Of a DNA stretch of 64,000 nt, positions 19,263 through 27,203 are shown in pieces. The notes under the pieces are model-generated. The model did not search any database, was not told the origin of the DNA, and saw nothing but the letters and a program-made list of their open reading frames with translations. This DNA is from DAIDKA01 sp035487155 (GTDB lineage Bacteria; Pseudomonadota; Gammaproteobacteria; Steroidobacterales; Steroidobacteraceae). The position numbers and the translations under genes are program-made. The DNA lies in assembly GCA_035487155.1 (NCBI GenBank), contig DATHMK010000050.1, positions 1 to 64,000 on the forward strand. The letters run 5' to 3'. Within the stretch, counting starts at the first letter, position 1; each line of letters opens with the position of its first letter.

Positions 19263-20888
19263 TCAGCCGCGCGCCGCGGTCAGCGGAACGCCGGCAGCGG
19301 CTTCCGGAAACACCGACTGGTACAGGTCACCGGTGCCCTGGCGGCAGCCCAGCGCCAGCAGCGCATCACATAACGCCTGGTCGTCGACGCCGGTGGCGAT
19401 GGGGGTCAGGCGCAATGCCTTGGCCACGGCGATGCCGGCACTGCACACCTTGAGTGCTGCCGCATCCTTGCGAAAGGCGGTGACCCAGGCGCGATCCAGC
19501 TGCAGGCCCCATATATGCCCGCGGGCCAGCCAGTCCAGGGAGGCCATGCCTCGTCCCACCTCATCAATGACCAGGCGCACACCGAGGCTTGCCAGAGGGT
19601 CGAAGTCGGTGGGCGGTCTGGCGATGAAGGCTTTCTCGGCGATGCGCAGCTCCAGGCGCTCCGCGGGCACGACACCGGTGGCGAGGAACTTCATGATGTC
19701 GTCGATGAAATCCTTGTGCAGGACGTGATGTCGCAGGGGGCCAAACGACACCCGCACAGACTCGTCCCAGCGTGCAGCATGGGCTGCGAAATCCTCGCTC
19801 AGGCTCGCCAGGGCCACGCGCGACAGGGCGGTGGCCAGACCCGTGGCCTCGGCTACTTTCAGAAATTCCACCGGGCGGATCTCGCCGCGCAGCGGATGCT
19901 GCCAGCGCAGATAGCCGGCCCAGGTCACCAATTGGCCGCTGCGCAGGTCATGGCGCGCCGTATAACGCAGGCCGATGTCGCCATTGGCGATGGCATCGCG
20001 CAGCTCGCGGGTGACATCCATGCGTGCCAAGGAGCGCAGCCGCAGCGTGTCGGTGAAGAAGCGGGGCGATGAACTGCCCGAGCGGCGCGCCTCGGTGGCC
20101 GCGGCGCGGGCCTGGTCCAGCAGGGTGCGCGGCGCGGAGGAGTCCTGCCCCATGATGGCCACACCCGCAAAAGGCGTCAGATGAAACTCGGTGCTGCCCA
20201 GATCCACCGGCTGGCGCAGGCTGGTGCAAAGGGTGGTGATGCAGGCTTCTATGGCGTCGCGATCCGCGCTTTGCATCACCAGCGCCAGCAGGCTCTCGCT
20301 CAACTGGCCCAGATACCACCAGGGTCGTACCTGGCCATCATTGCCCGCGCTATCCAGTCGCGGCAGCCGCATGATGGCCATGCTCATCACCCGTTCGGCG
20401 ATCTCTCCGGCGATGACCTGACCGATGTCGGCGATGCCATCGACATGTATCACGGCGATGGCCAGCTGCTCCTCGCGCAGTGCCGCCTCGGATACCGATT
20501 GTTTGAAGCGCTTCAGGAACCCGCGCCGATCCAGCTGCGGGCGGGGCCGCTCATCGGTCAGATCCAGACTGTCTTCCTGGGCTGAGACCAGCACCGGCCG
20601 TATCACGCACAGGGCGCGCTCCGGGCCCTGGGCGATGACCCGCACCTCGAAATTGCCGCCTTCATCCTCGAACCGCGCCTCGGCCGGCGTCCTGGATGAA
20701 ATTGCCTTACGGATCAATTGCTTGATTAGCTTGGCGATGGCAGGCGGCCAGAGGTCCTCGAGGCGCTGACCGGCCGGATCGGCACCGGGCAGTCGCCCTA
20801 CCCCGCCCCCGCCACAGGCAATGACGGTGCCCTCGCGCTGCACCAGCACGATCAGATCCGGCAGGGCTTCCAGCAGGGAATCGGCCAT
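19263..20888 (-). CDS. Degenerate PAS-GGDEF-EAL protein, probably catalytically inactive
   Basis: A 541-residue soluble protein. Residues 1-85 resemble a PAS domain, 115-270 a GGDEF fold and 285-530 an EAL fold. The catalytic motifs are gone: the GGDEF position reads LGQLSES, and the EAL signature is Ala324-Gly325-Tyr326 in AGYLRWQHP. The DDFGTG segment is replaced by IDEVGRGMASLDW. It should therefore neither make nor break c-di-GMP and may bind it or act as a protein-interaction module. It precedes the S8 protease on the same strand, 140 bases away with CRP-like sites between, so the protease probably has its own promoter. Confidence 0.82.
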   Translation of the reverse strand: MADSLLEALPDLIVLVQREGTVIACGGGGVGRLPGADPAGQRLEDLWPPAIAKLIKQLIRKAISSRTPAEARFEDEGGNFEVRVIAQGPERALCVIRPVLVSAQEDSLDLTDERPRPQLDRRGFLKRFKQSVSEAALREEQLAIAVIHVDGIADIGQVIAGEIAERVMSMAIMRLPRLDSAGNDGQVRPWWYLGQLSESLLALVMQSADRDAIEACITTLCTSLRQPVDLGSTEFHLTPFAGVAIMGQDSSAPRTLLDQARAAATEARRSGSSSPRFFTDTLRLRSLARMDVTRELRDAIANGDIGLRYTARHDLRSGQLVTWAGYLRWQHPLRGEIRPVEFLKVAEATGLATALSRVALASLSEDFAAHAARWDESVRVSFGPLRHHVLHKDFIDDIMKFLATGVVPAERLELRIAEKAFIARPPTDFDPLASLGVRLVIDEVGRGMASLDWLARGHIWGLQLDRAWVTAFRKDAAALKVCSAGIAVAKALRLTPIATGVDDQALCDALLALGCRQGTGDLYQSVFPEAAAGVPLTAARG

Positions 20889-20994
20889 CGCCCGATGCTA
20901 TGCAAACGCCCCCATGCGTACCTAGACGCAGGTCCCGCTGCCGCTGCAGACTCGATCGTTGGCAGCCGTATCTCAGGGGGAGAGTACGTCAGGT

Positions 20995-21669
20995 ATGTCA
21001 AATCCCGCACACCAGGCACCGTCAATGCCCGAAGCACCGGGCACGCTCTGGTGGCGCGCATTGGCCCTGATTGTTTGGCTATTCGCCGTGGCGGCCATCT
21101 TTCTTCCCTTTGCATCTGACACATCCCCCTGGGATGCGCTGACCTTCAGGGTTCCGGGAAATCAGGGTAATTGGTGGCATTTCCTCATTGGCTTGCCATT
21201 CTTCCTGGCGCTGCCGATGATCTGGTTGCGATTTCAGGCATTGCGGTCGCAACCCGTATCGAGCTTGGCCGGCAGAGGCTGGATTTGCTATGCCTCGGGC
21301 GTTTGTGTTCTGGGGACCCTGCTGGTGGAGTTGCCGTTTTTGCTGCACCTGGCCGGAACCAGCGAATGGCAGCGCCTGGTGGTCCTGGGTCTGGGCGTCG
21401 GCAGCATGCTTGCAAGCGGCGCACTCCTATTCCTGTGCTATCGGGGGCTGTCGCCAGCGCGCGTGTGCCTCGTTGCCGTGAATACGGCATATCTGGGAAA
21501 TGCAGCCCTGTGCTTGATCGTCTACAGCCCGGGCATCGGACACCTCGCTGCCAATCCGGGCTGGCCAGTCACCCTGGCGGTGTTGTGCTTCGTCGTGCCC
21601 GAGCAGCTCTGGATTTTCGTTCGCTCAAGGGTGCGCCTCAGGGGCATTGATTCCGAATCGATCGCGTGA
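20995..21669 (+). CDS. Hypothetical six-helix membrane protein
   Basis: A 224-residue integral membrane protein with about six hydrophobic segments, starting with WWRALALIVWLFAVAAIFLPF and later WWHFLIGLPFFLALPMIW. No family is recognised. The ATG at 20995 follows a GGGGGAG stretch; an upstream in-frame ATG at 20959 has no such signal. The last 13 or so residues (RVRLRGIDSESIA) are encoded antisense through a decayed copy of the 3' end of the MFS gene found at 23196, so the native C-terminus has probably been replaced. It is otherwise isolated, between the divergent degenerate GGDEF-EAL gene and the convergent aldehyde dehydrogenase. Confidence 0.65.
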   Translation: MSNPAHQAPSMPEAPGTLWWRALALIVWLFAVAAIFLPFASDTSPWDALTFRVPGNQGNWWHFLIGLPFFLALPMIWLRFQALRSQPVSSLAGRGWICYASGVCVLGTLLVELPFLLHLAGTSEWQRLVVLGLGVGSMLASGALLFLCYRGLSPARVCLVAVNTAYLGNAALCLIVYSPGIGHLAANPGWPVTLAVLCFVVPEQLWIFVRSRVRLRGIDSESIA

Positions 21670-21712
21670 CAGGAGGCCCCGCCAGCAGAGCCTGGCTGGC
21701 CGAGGTGCCGCT
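21625..21712 (-). pseudogene. Relic of the 3' end of an MFS transporter gene
   Basis: Bases 21629-21679 match 23196-23246 (end of the MFS gene) at 47 of 51 positions. The next 32 bases (21681-21712) match 23421-23452 (inside the same gene) at 29 of 32. Order and orientation are as in the intact gene with about 171 bases missing. The intact gene carries GTGCCAGCA at both breakpoints (23248-23256, 23419-23427), so a deletion between short direct repeats explains the relic. Similarity extends a few bases into the equivalent of the aldehyde dehydrogenase start. It abuts the aldehyde dehydrogenase stop codon. Confidence 0.75.
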
Positions 21713-23195
21713 ACGGCTGCCTCAGATGAATGTGTAGGTTCTTTTCCTGCGTGAAGGCCAGCAGTTCATCCAGGCATTCCTCGCGCCCGATCCCGGATTG
21801 CTGGTAGCCGCCGAAGGGACTGCCGAGAAAATGCTTGGCCACCTCATTGACCCAGACATATCCCGCCTTTGCGCGCTGGGCGGTCCGGTGCGCGACATCC
21901 AGGTCGCGTGTCCAGATGGAGCAGGTGAGCCCATATTCCAACCCATTGACCTGTTCAAACAATAGGTCGACATCCTTCCAGCGCATGAGGCTCAGCACCG
22001 GTCCGAAGATCTCTTCACGCGCGATGCGCATCTGTGCCGTCACGTCGGCAAAGACCGTGGGTTCGATGAAATAGCCGCGTCCGATGGGGCAATGCGCCGG
22101 TCGCTTGCCGCCATGCACCAATCTGGCCCCGTCGGCCTGTGCGACGGCGATGTATTGCAGCACCCGCTCATATTGGGCGCGGCTGACGATAGCGCCCATG
22201 CGCGTGGCCGGGTCCGTGGGCAGGCCTGGGACAAAAGGGGCCAGCCGCTTGCAGATTCGCTCCAGCACCGCATCGTGCAGGGAATCGTGGATGAAGGCGC
22301 GGCTGGTTGAGCCGCAGGACTGGCCGCACCAGCCGAAGTTCATGCCCTCCACGACTGCCTGGGCGACCTCCTCGACATCGGCATCCGCGAAGGCAATCAG
22401 CGCATTCTTGCCGCCCAATTCAAGCAGTACCGGCTTGATGGTGTCAGCTGCGGCGTGCAGCACTGCACGCCCCGCCGCAATGCTGCCGATCAGGGCCACC
22501 TTGGCGATGCCCGGGTGCGCGACCAGATGTGCGGCGGCGAGCCGGTCGGCAGGCAGGACGTTGAAGACGCCCGCGGGGAACAGCGGCCCGATGAGTTCGG
22601 CCAGCCGCAATGCCGAGAGCGGCGTCTGCTCGGCAGGCTTGAGGATCACGGCATTGCCGGCCGCCAGGATTGCCGCGCACTTGCCGGCGCAGAACATCAA
22701 GGGGTGATTGAAGGCCAGAAGTCGTGCCACCACGCCTAGCGGTTCGCGCACTGAAAAGTTCACCCGATCCGGCCCCATCGGAATGGAAGCACCCTTCATC
22801 TCCGTGACCAGCCCGGCGAAGAACTCCAGCTGTGCTGCGGCCACATCGGCGTCGGTGCGCATCTCGCGGTAGGGATTGCCACTGTCGGCTGCATCCAGCA
22901 TGGCCAGCTCGGCCCCGTGACGACGGATGACCGCGGCCGCCTGTCGCAGAATGCGGGCACGCTCAGCGGGCGGCACTGCGCGCCAGTGCGCAAAGCCCTG
23001 CTGCGCCGCGCTGACTGCCGCGTCCAGATCCTGCGCCGTGGCCTGTACCACCTGCGCCAGCACCTCGCCGGTGCCGGGATTCTCGATGCTCACGCGCGAC
23101 CCGCCGGCGCCTGGGTGCCACGCTCCGCCATAGTAAAGATCGCGCCCCTGGGGCAGGCGCAGTGCGGGCACGGCTTCCACGGATTGCAGACTCAT
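21711..23195 (-). CDS. NAD(P)-dependent aldehyde dehydrogenase
   Basis: A 494-residue ALDH-superfamily enzyme oxidising an aldehyde to its acid. Visible motifs are LAFNHPLMF, the Glu in LLELGGKNALI, nucleophile Cys294 in GQSCGSTSR, and EEIFGPVLS. Length and pattern resemble betaine-aldehyde or aromatic/aliphatic aldehyde dehydrogenases, but the substrate cannot be assigned. The ATG overlaps the stop of the upstream MFS transporter gene by 4 bases (ATGA), forming a two-gene operon. Given the aromatic-acid-type transporter and divergent catabolic operon, it probably oxidises a pathway intermediate. A relic of the transporter gene lies directly behind it. Confidence 0.93.
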   Translation of the reverse strand: MSLQSVEAVPALRLPQGRDLYYGGAWHPGAGGSRVSIENPGTGEVLAQVVQATAQDLDAAVSAAQQGFAHWRAVPPAERARILRQAAAVIRRHGAELAMLDAADSGNPYREMRTDADVAAAQLEFFAGLVTEMKGASIPMGPDRVNFSVREPLGVVARLLAFNHPLMFCAGKCAAILAAGNAVILKPAEQTPLSALRLAELIGPLFPAGVFNVLPADRLAAAHLVAHPGIAKVALIGSIAAGRAVLHAAADTIKPVLLELGGKNALIAFADADVEEVAQAVVEGMNFGWCGQSCGSTSRAFIHDSLHDAVLERICKRLAPFVPGLPTDPATRMGAIVSRAQYERVLQYIAVAQADGARLVHGGKRPAHCPIGRGYFIEPTVFADVTAQMRIAREEIFGPVLSLMRWKDVDLLFEQVNGLEYGLTCSIWTRDLDVAHRTAQRAKAGYVWVNEVAKHFLGSPFGGYQQSGIGREECLDELLAFTQEKNLHIHLRQP

Positions 23196-24556
23196 GGGTG
23201 CGCCTCACGGGCATTGATTCCGAAGCGATCGCCTGACAGAAGGCCCAGTGCCAGCATGGAAATCACGGTCGGCACGCTGCACACCATCAGGGTGGTTGTT
23301 GGCGTCCAGTGTGCGACGAGCATCACCCCGAGCAACAGCGGTTGGGCAATGCCGATGAGTCTTGAGACTGCCGACGCCCAGCCCACACCCGTGGTCCGCA
23401 AAGCGGTGGGATAGAGCCGTGCCAGCAGACCCTGGCTGCCCGAGGTGCCGCCGTTGAGGGTAAGGCCGATCAGAAACGCCACGGCAACGGGGGAGGTTTT
23501 CACCAGCAGGGCGAAGGCGACGATGAACAGCGTGGCGCACAGATGCGCAGGAATCAGGATCCTGTAGGTTCCGAACCGGTCCATGCACCAGCCGATGATG
23601 AAGGCTCCGACAATGCCGCCCATGAGCAGCACGACGGAAAAGTTGATGCCCTGGGCGGCAGTCTGACCGGCTTGGTTCAGCAGCGTCGGAATCCAGTACA
23701 CCAGCGAACCGATGGTGGTGACGTCCATCGAGAGCACCAGCCAGATCATCAGCGTACTGAGCGCGCGACCCTCGCTGAAGAGGTCGCGTATCGGCTGCTG
23801 GCGCAGCCGCTCACCCTGCAGGGTGAAGCGTCCCCCGGTTGGCGCCGCAAGATCGCCCGCGAGGCGCCGCAGCAGCAGCGGCAGGCGCGGGTCCCCCGGG
23901 TTGCGCAAGGCCATGAAGCGCGGTGATTCGGGCAACCCCCGCCACATGGCCAGCGACAGCAGCACCGGTACCGCACCGCCGACCCAAAATACCGAGCCCC
24001 AGCCGTAAGCCGGCATCAGGCGCCCCGCGATGAGCCCGGCCAGGGCCGAGCCGATCGCAAAGCCACTGTAAAGTACGACGACCACCAGCGAGCGACGGCG
24101 TGCCGGGGTGACTTCGGTGGCGATCGCCACGATATTGGGGAGCACCGCACCCAGGGCCAGTCCCACCACGCTGCGCCAGAATACGAATATCGCGGGGCCT
24201 TCGGCGCTGGCGCTGAGGATGCAGAGGGTGCCAAAAGCCGCGGTGCCGATGATGACCGGAACGCGTCGACCGAGTCGATCCGCCAGTGGCCCTATGGCCA
24301 GGTAGCCCAGCGCGCTGCCGACGGTGCCCGTCGTGAAAATGACCGCCAGCGTCGCCGGGGAGAGCTGCCATAGCCTCGACAGCGTCGGGCCTATGTAGGA
24401 GACGGCATAGGTGTCGTAGCCCTCGAAAGTCATGCACAGCAGGCTCAGTACGAACACCGTGATCTGCAAGGACCCGAAGCGCGCGCCATCGATGATGGGG
24501 CCGATGTCGATGGCGGGTGGCCTGGCTGCAACTTCGGGTTCGTGGATCCGATCCAT
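23192..24556 (-). CDS. MFS transporter, aromatic acid:H+ symporter type
   Basis: A 454-residue, 12-helix major facilitator. The N-terminal cytoplasmic stretch and first helix (FVLSLLCMTFEGYDTYAVS) resemble the AAHS (aromatic acid:H+ symport) family, as do PLADRLGRRVPV in loop 2-3 and ALRTTGVGWASAVSRL near helix 11. It is the first gene of the operon with the aldehyde dehydrogenase (4-base overlap). It diverges from the DUF3237-led operon with 47 bases between start codons, so both probably share a control region. The substrate is inferred to be a carboxylated, perhaps aromatic compound. A degraded copy of its 3' end lies at 21625-21712. Confidence 0.9.
   Translation of the reverse strand: MDRIHEPEVAARPPAIDIGPIIDGARFGSLQITVFVLSLLCMTFEGYDTYAVSYIGPTLSRLWQLSPATLAVIFTTGTVGSALGYLAIGPLADRLGRRVPVIIGTAAFGTLCILSASAEGPAIFVFWRSVVGLALGAVLPNIVAIATEVTPARRRSLVVVVLYSGFAIGSALAGLIAGRLMPAYGWGSVFWVGGAVPVLLSLAMWRGLPESPRFMALRNPGDPRLPLLLRRLAGDLAAPTGGRFTLQGERLRQQPIRDLFSEGRALSTLMIWLVLSMDVTTIGSLVYWIPTLLNQAGQTAAQGINFSVVLLMGGIVGAFIIGWCMDRFGTYRILIPAHLCATLFIVAFALLVKTSPVAVAFLIGLTLNGGTSGSQGLLARLYPTALRTTGVGWASAVSRLIGIAQPLLLGVMLVAHWTPTTTLMVCSVPTVISMLALGLLSGDRFGINAREAHP
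23196..23246. repeat. Source copy A of the MFS 3'-end duplication
   Basis: This 51-base segment spans the last codons of the MFS gene and matches 21629-21679 at 47 of 51 bases. Together with 23421-23452 it is the parental sequence of the relic described there. Confidence 0.75.
23421..23452. repeat. Source copy B of the MFS duplication
   Basis: This 32-base internal segment of the MFS gene encodes part of GTSGSQGLLARL and matches 21681-21712 at 29 of 32 positions. In the relic it is joined directly to copy A, with about 171 bases deleted. Confidence 0.7.
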
Positions 24557-24603
24557 CGCGGTACAGTATCGCGTGCGCTTGCGCGGAACAAAGGGGTAAA
24601 CCG

Positions 24604-25104
24604 ATGGTCGAGCTGGACGCCAATCTGCAACCGCGGCGGCTGCAGCAGATGCTGCCCCGTTTCGAATACGTGTTCCAGACCCGCGTGGTCACCGGGGAGG
24701 TGCTGCGCATGGCCTATGGGGCCGGCGAGCGGCTCATGGTGCAGATCTGCGGCGGCGACATCGACGGCCCCGGACTGCGCGGCACCATTCTGCCAGGCGG
24801 CATCGAATGGCCGACCTACCGGCCCGATGGCGTCGGGATGGTCGATGCCTGCTATACCTTTCGCTCGCATGATGGCGTGCACATCAACATCCGCAACCGC
24901 GGCTATCGGCGCGCGCCGCCGGAGGTAATGCGGCGTCTGAACGCCCTGGAAGAATTTGTGGATCCTTCGGAATACTACATCCGCACCACGCCGATATTCG
25001 AGGCGCCGCCCGGCCCCTATGGCTGGCTCGCCGATCATTGCTTCGTCGGTATCGGTGAACGGCAGAAAGAATGCCTGTTCATGCGCTACTACAAGATCTT
25101 ATGA
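24604..25104 (+). CDS. DUF3237 family protein
   Basis: A 166-residue cytoplasmic protein matching the DUF3237 pattern: a LEYVFQTRV-like start (FEYVFQTRV), GPGLRGTILPGGIEWPTYRPDG, then a DACYTFRSHDG segment and a C-terminal PSEYYIRTTPIFEAP. Members often sit in aromatic or terpenoid catabolic clusters, but I know of no assigned reaction. The ATG at 24604 follows AAAGGGG at good spacing; upstream in-frame codons lack a signal. It is the first gene of a six-gene + strand operon and overlaps the next gene by 4 bases. Confidence 0.85.
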   Translation: MVELDANLQPRRLQQMLPRFEYVFQTRVVTGEVLRMAYGAGERLMVQICGGDIDGPGLRGTILPGGIEWPTYRPDGVGMVDACYTFRSHDGVHINIRNRGYRRAPPEVMRRLNALEEFVDPSEYYIRTTPIFEAPPGPYGWLADHCFVGIGERQKECLFMRYYKIL

Positions 25105-26204
25105 GCCCGCCGTTTCGCGCCGACCATGTCGGCAGTCTGCTGCGACCCCCCGGACTGCTCGACGCGCGCGCGCAGTATCGCGCCGGCACGCTCACGGCTG
25201 CACAGCTCAAAGAACTGGAGGACGAGTGCATTCTCCAGGTGGTGCGTCGCCAGGAGGAGCTGGGACTGCGGGCGGTGACGGACGGTGAGTTCCGCCGCAC
25301 GCTCTGGCATTTGGATTTCCTCAAGCAGTTCGCCAACGTGGAGGTCACCCGCTCACCCGTCAAGGTGCACTTTCACACTGATGAGGGAGAGATCGAACGG
25401 GCGCCCTCGGCGCTTCGGGTCACCGGGCCCCTGTCGCGTCCGCATCCCATTTTTGTCGAGCACTATCGTTTTGTGCATGCGGCCGCGCGGGTGAGGCCGA
25501 AGCTGACCCTTCCCTCCCCGTCAATCCTGCACTTTCGCGGCGGCCGGGATGCCATTGACCGGCAGGCCTATCCGGACCTTACCGAATTCTATTCGGATCT
25601 GGCGCGAGTCTACTCGGAGGAAGTGGCGGATCTGGGCGCGGCCGGCTGCCGTTACCTGCAGCTGGATGAGGTCAATTTCGCCTACCTTTGCGATCCTAAG
25701 CTGCGGCGGGAGGTGCAAAGCTACGGGGAGGACCCAGAGCAGCTGCCGCACACCTATGCCAGGCTCATCAATGGCGCCATCGGGAGCCGCCCGCGCGACA
25801 TGACGGTGTGCATGCATCTGTGCCGGGGCAACTTCGAGGGTGCGTGGCTGGCCGAGGGCGGCTACGAGCCGGTGGCCGAGGTGCTGTTCAATGAAATCGA
25901 TGTCACCGGGTATTTCCTGGAATACGATAGCGCCCGGGCCGGCGGCTTTGCGCCGTTGCGGCTGCTACCCAAGGGCAAGACGGTGGTGCTTGGTCTGATC
26001 AGTAGCAAGCGTGGCGCACTGGAGAACAAGGATGAGATCAGGCGCCGTATCGATGAGGCGGCAAGATACGTACCGCTGGAGCAATTGGCCGTGAGCCCGC
26101 AATGCGGCTTCGCCAGCGGCGAGCGCGGCAACAAGCTCACGCAGGAAGAGCAGTTTGCGAAGCTCTCACTGGTGGTTGAGGTCGCGCGCGACATCTGGGG
26201 GTAG
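25101..26204 (+). CDS. MetE C-terminal-like (cobalamin-independent methionine synthase II family) protein
   Basis: A 367-residue TIM barrel corresponding only to the catalytic half of MetE, as in YxjG/YxjH-like proteins. The zinc-ligand set looks complete: His239 and Cys241 in MHLCRGN, Glu274 in FLEYDS and Cys335 in SPQCGF. The N-terminal RADHVGSLLRPP is a family hallmark. The ATG at 25101 overlaps the DUF3237 stop (ATGA). True MetE is about twice as long and binds folate with both halves. A methyltransferase inside a catabolic operon suggests methyl transfer from, or thiol-dependent demethylation of, a pathway substrate rather than methionine synthesis. That role is inferred. Confidence 0.88.
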   Translation: MSPPFRADHVGSLLRPPGLLDARAQYRAGTLTAAQLKELEDECILQVVRRQEELGLRAVTDGEFRRTLWHLDFLKQFANVEVTRSPVKVHFHTDEGEIERAPSALRVTGPLSRPHPIFVEHYRFVHAAARVRPKLTLPSPSILHFRGGRDAIDRQAYPDLTEFYSDLARVYSEEVADLGAAGCRYLQLDEVNFAYLCDPKLRREVQSYGEDPEQLPHTYARLINGAIGSRPRDMTVCMHLCRGNFEGAWLAEGGYEPVAEVLFNEIDVTGYFLEYDSARAGGFAPLRLLPKGKTVVLGLISSKRGALENKDEIRRRIDEAARYVPLEQLAVSPQCGFASGERGNKLTQEEQFAKLSLVVEVARDIWG

Positions 26205-26207
26205 ACC

Positions 26208-27203
26208 TTGTCGAAGCTCAATCTTTCGATCGCCATCTGCGACTATGATCGCACCCGCCCTCTTGTCGATGGCAGCGTCGGCATCGATGGTGTCGATGCG
26301 GGATTTCTGCTGCTGTCGCCGGAGGAAATATTCTTTCGCGCCTTTCGCCATGCCGATTTCGATGTCTGTGAACTCTCGCTCAGCAGCTTCGCCGTGCGCA
26401 GCGCGCGCGCGGACAATCCCTATGTCGGCATCCCGGTGTTTCCCTCACGCGCCTTCCGCCACACCGCGATTGTCGTCAGGCGCGATCGCGGCATCGATTC
26501 GCCTCAGGATCTGAAGGGCCGTCGCATCGGCACCCCCGAATACCAGCTCTCCGCCTGCGTCTGGGCGCGCGGGATGCTTCAGGATGAGTATGGTGTACGC
26601 CCCGAAGACATCATCTGGGTACGCGGCGGCATGGAGGATCCCGGAAGGATCGAAAAGATCAGTCTGAATCTGCCTCCTGGCGTGCGGCTGGAGTCGGCAC
26701 CTGCGGACCGCACCTTGTCCAGCATGTTGATGCACGGGGAGCTCGACGGCATCATCGGTCCGCGTCTGCCCTCCTGCTTCGCGGAGCCGTCGGCAAAGGT
26801 CGGCTGGCTGTTCGAAGACACGGTTCAGGCGGCATCACAGTATTTCCAGCGCACCGGCATCTTTCCGATCATGCATGTCATCGGCGTGCGGCGCACATTG
26901 GCCGAGCAGCATCCCTGGCTGCCTGCGACCCTGTTCAAGGCCTTCAGCGCCGCGAAAGCCAAGGCCCTGCAGCACCTCATGGATACCTCGGCAGCCAAGG
27001 TGATGCTGCCATTCGTCGAGGAGCAGATCGTAGCGGCGCGAGGCCTGCTCGGGGATGACTTCTGGTCCTATGGATTCACGCCCGCCAACCGCAAGGTTCT
27101 GGATACCTTCCTCGGCTACCACCATGCGCAGGGATTGTCCTCCCGACGCCTGGCGGCCGCGGAGTTGTTCCACCCCGGCGCACTCGAGTTCTACAAGATA
27201 TGA
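26208..27203 (+). CDS. 4,5-Dihydroxyphthalate decarboxylase-like protein
   Basis: A 331-residue protein with the Pht5-like start LSIAICDYDRTRPLVDGSV and a periplasmic-binding-protein-like fold (DLKGRRIGTPEYQLSACVWARG, then ADRTLSSMLMHGELDGIIGPR). No signal peptide is present, so it is cytoplasmic and more likely an enzyme than a transport binding protein. The start is TTG at 26208, 3 bases after the previous stop and behind a GGGGG stretch. It overlaps the next gene by 4 bases. Decarboxylation of a dihydroxy aromatic acid would fit the operon; the true substrate is unknown. Confidence 0.85.
   Translation: MSKLNLSIAICDYDRTRPLVDGSVGIDGVDAGFLLLSPEEIFFRAFRHADFDVCELSLSSFAVRSARADNPYVGIPVFPSRAFRHTAIVVRRDRGIDSPQDLKGRRIGTPEYQLSACVWARGMLQDEYGVRPEDIIWVRGGMEDPGRIEKISLNLPPGVRLESAPADRTLSSMLMHGELDGIIGPRLPSCFAEPSAKVGWLFEDTVQAASQYFQRTGIFPIMHVIGVRRTLAEQHPWLPATLFKAFSAAKAKALQHLMDTSAAKVMLPFVEEQIVAARGLLGDDFWSYGFTPANRKVLDTFLGYHHAQGLSSRRLAAAELFHPGALEFYKI

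Noticed and set aside
26208..27203. ABC-transporter periplasmic binding protein as identity of the dihydroxyphthalate-decarboxylase-like gene
   Set aside because: The fold is shared, but there is no signal peptide and no ABC permease or ATPase nearby; the N-terminal CDYDRTRPL motif fits the decarboxylase group better.
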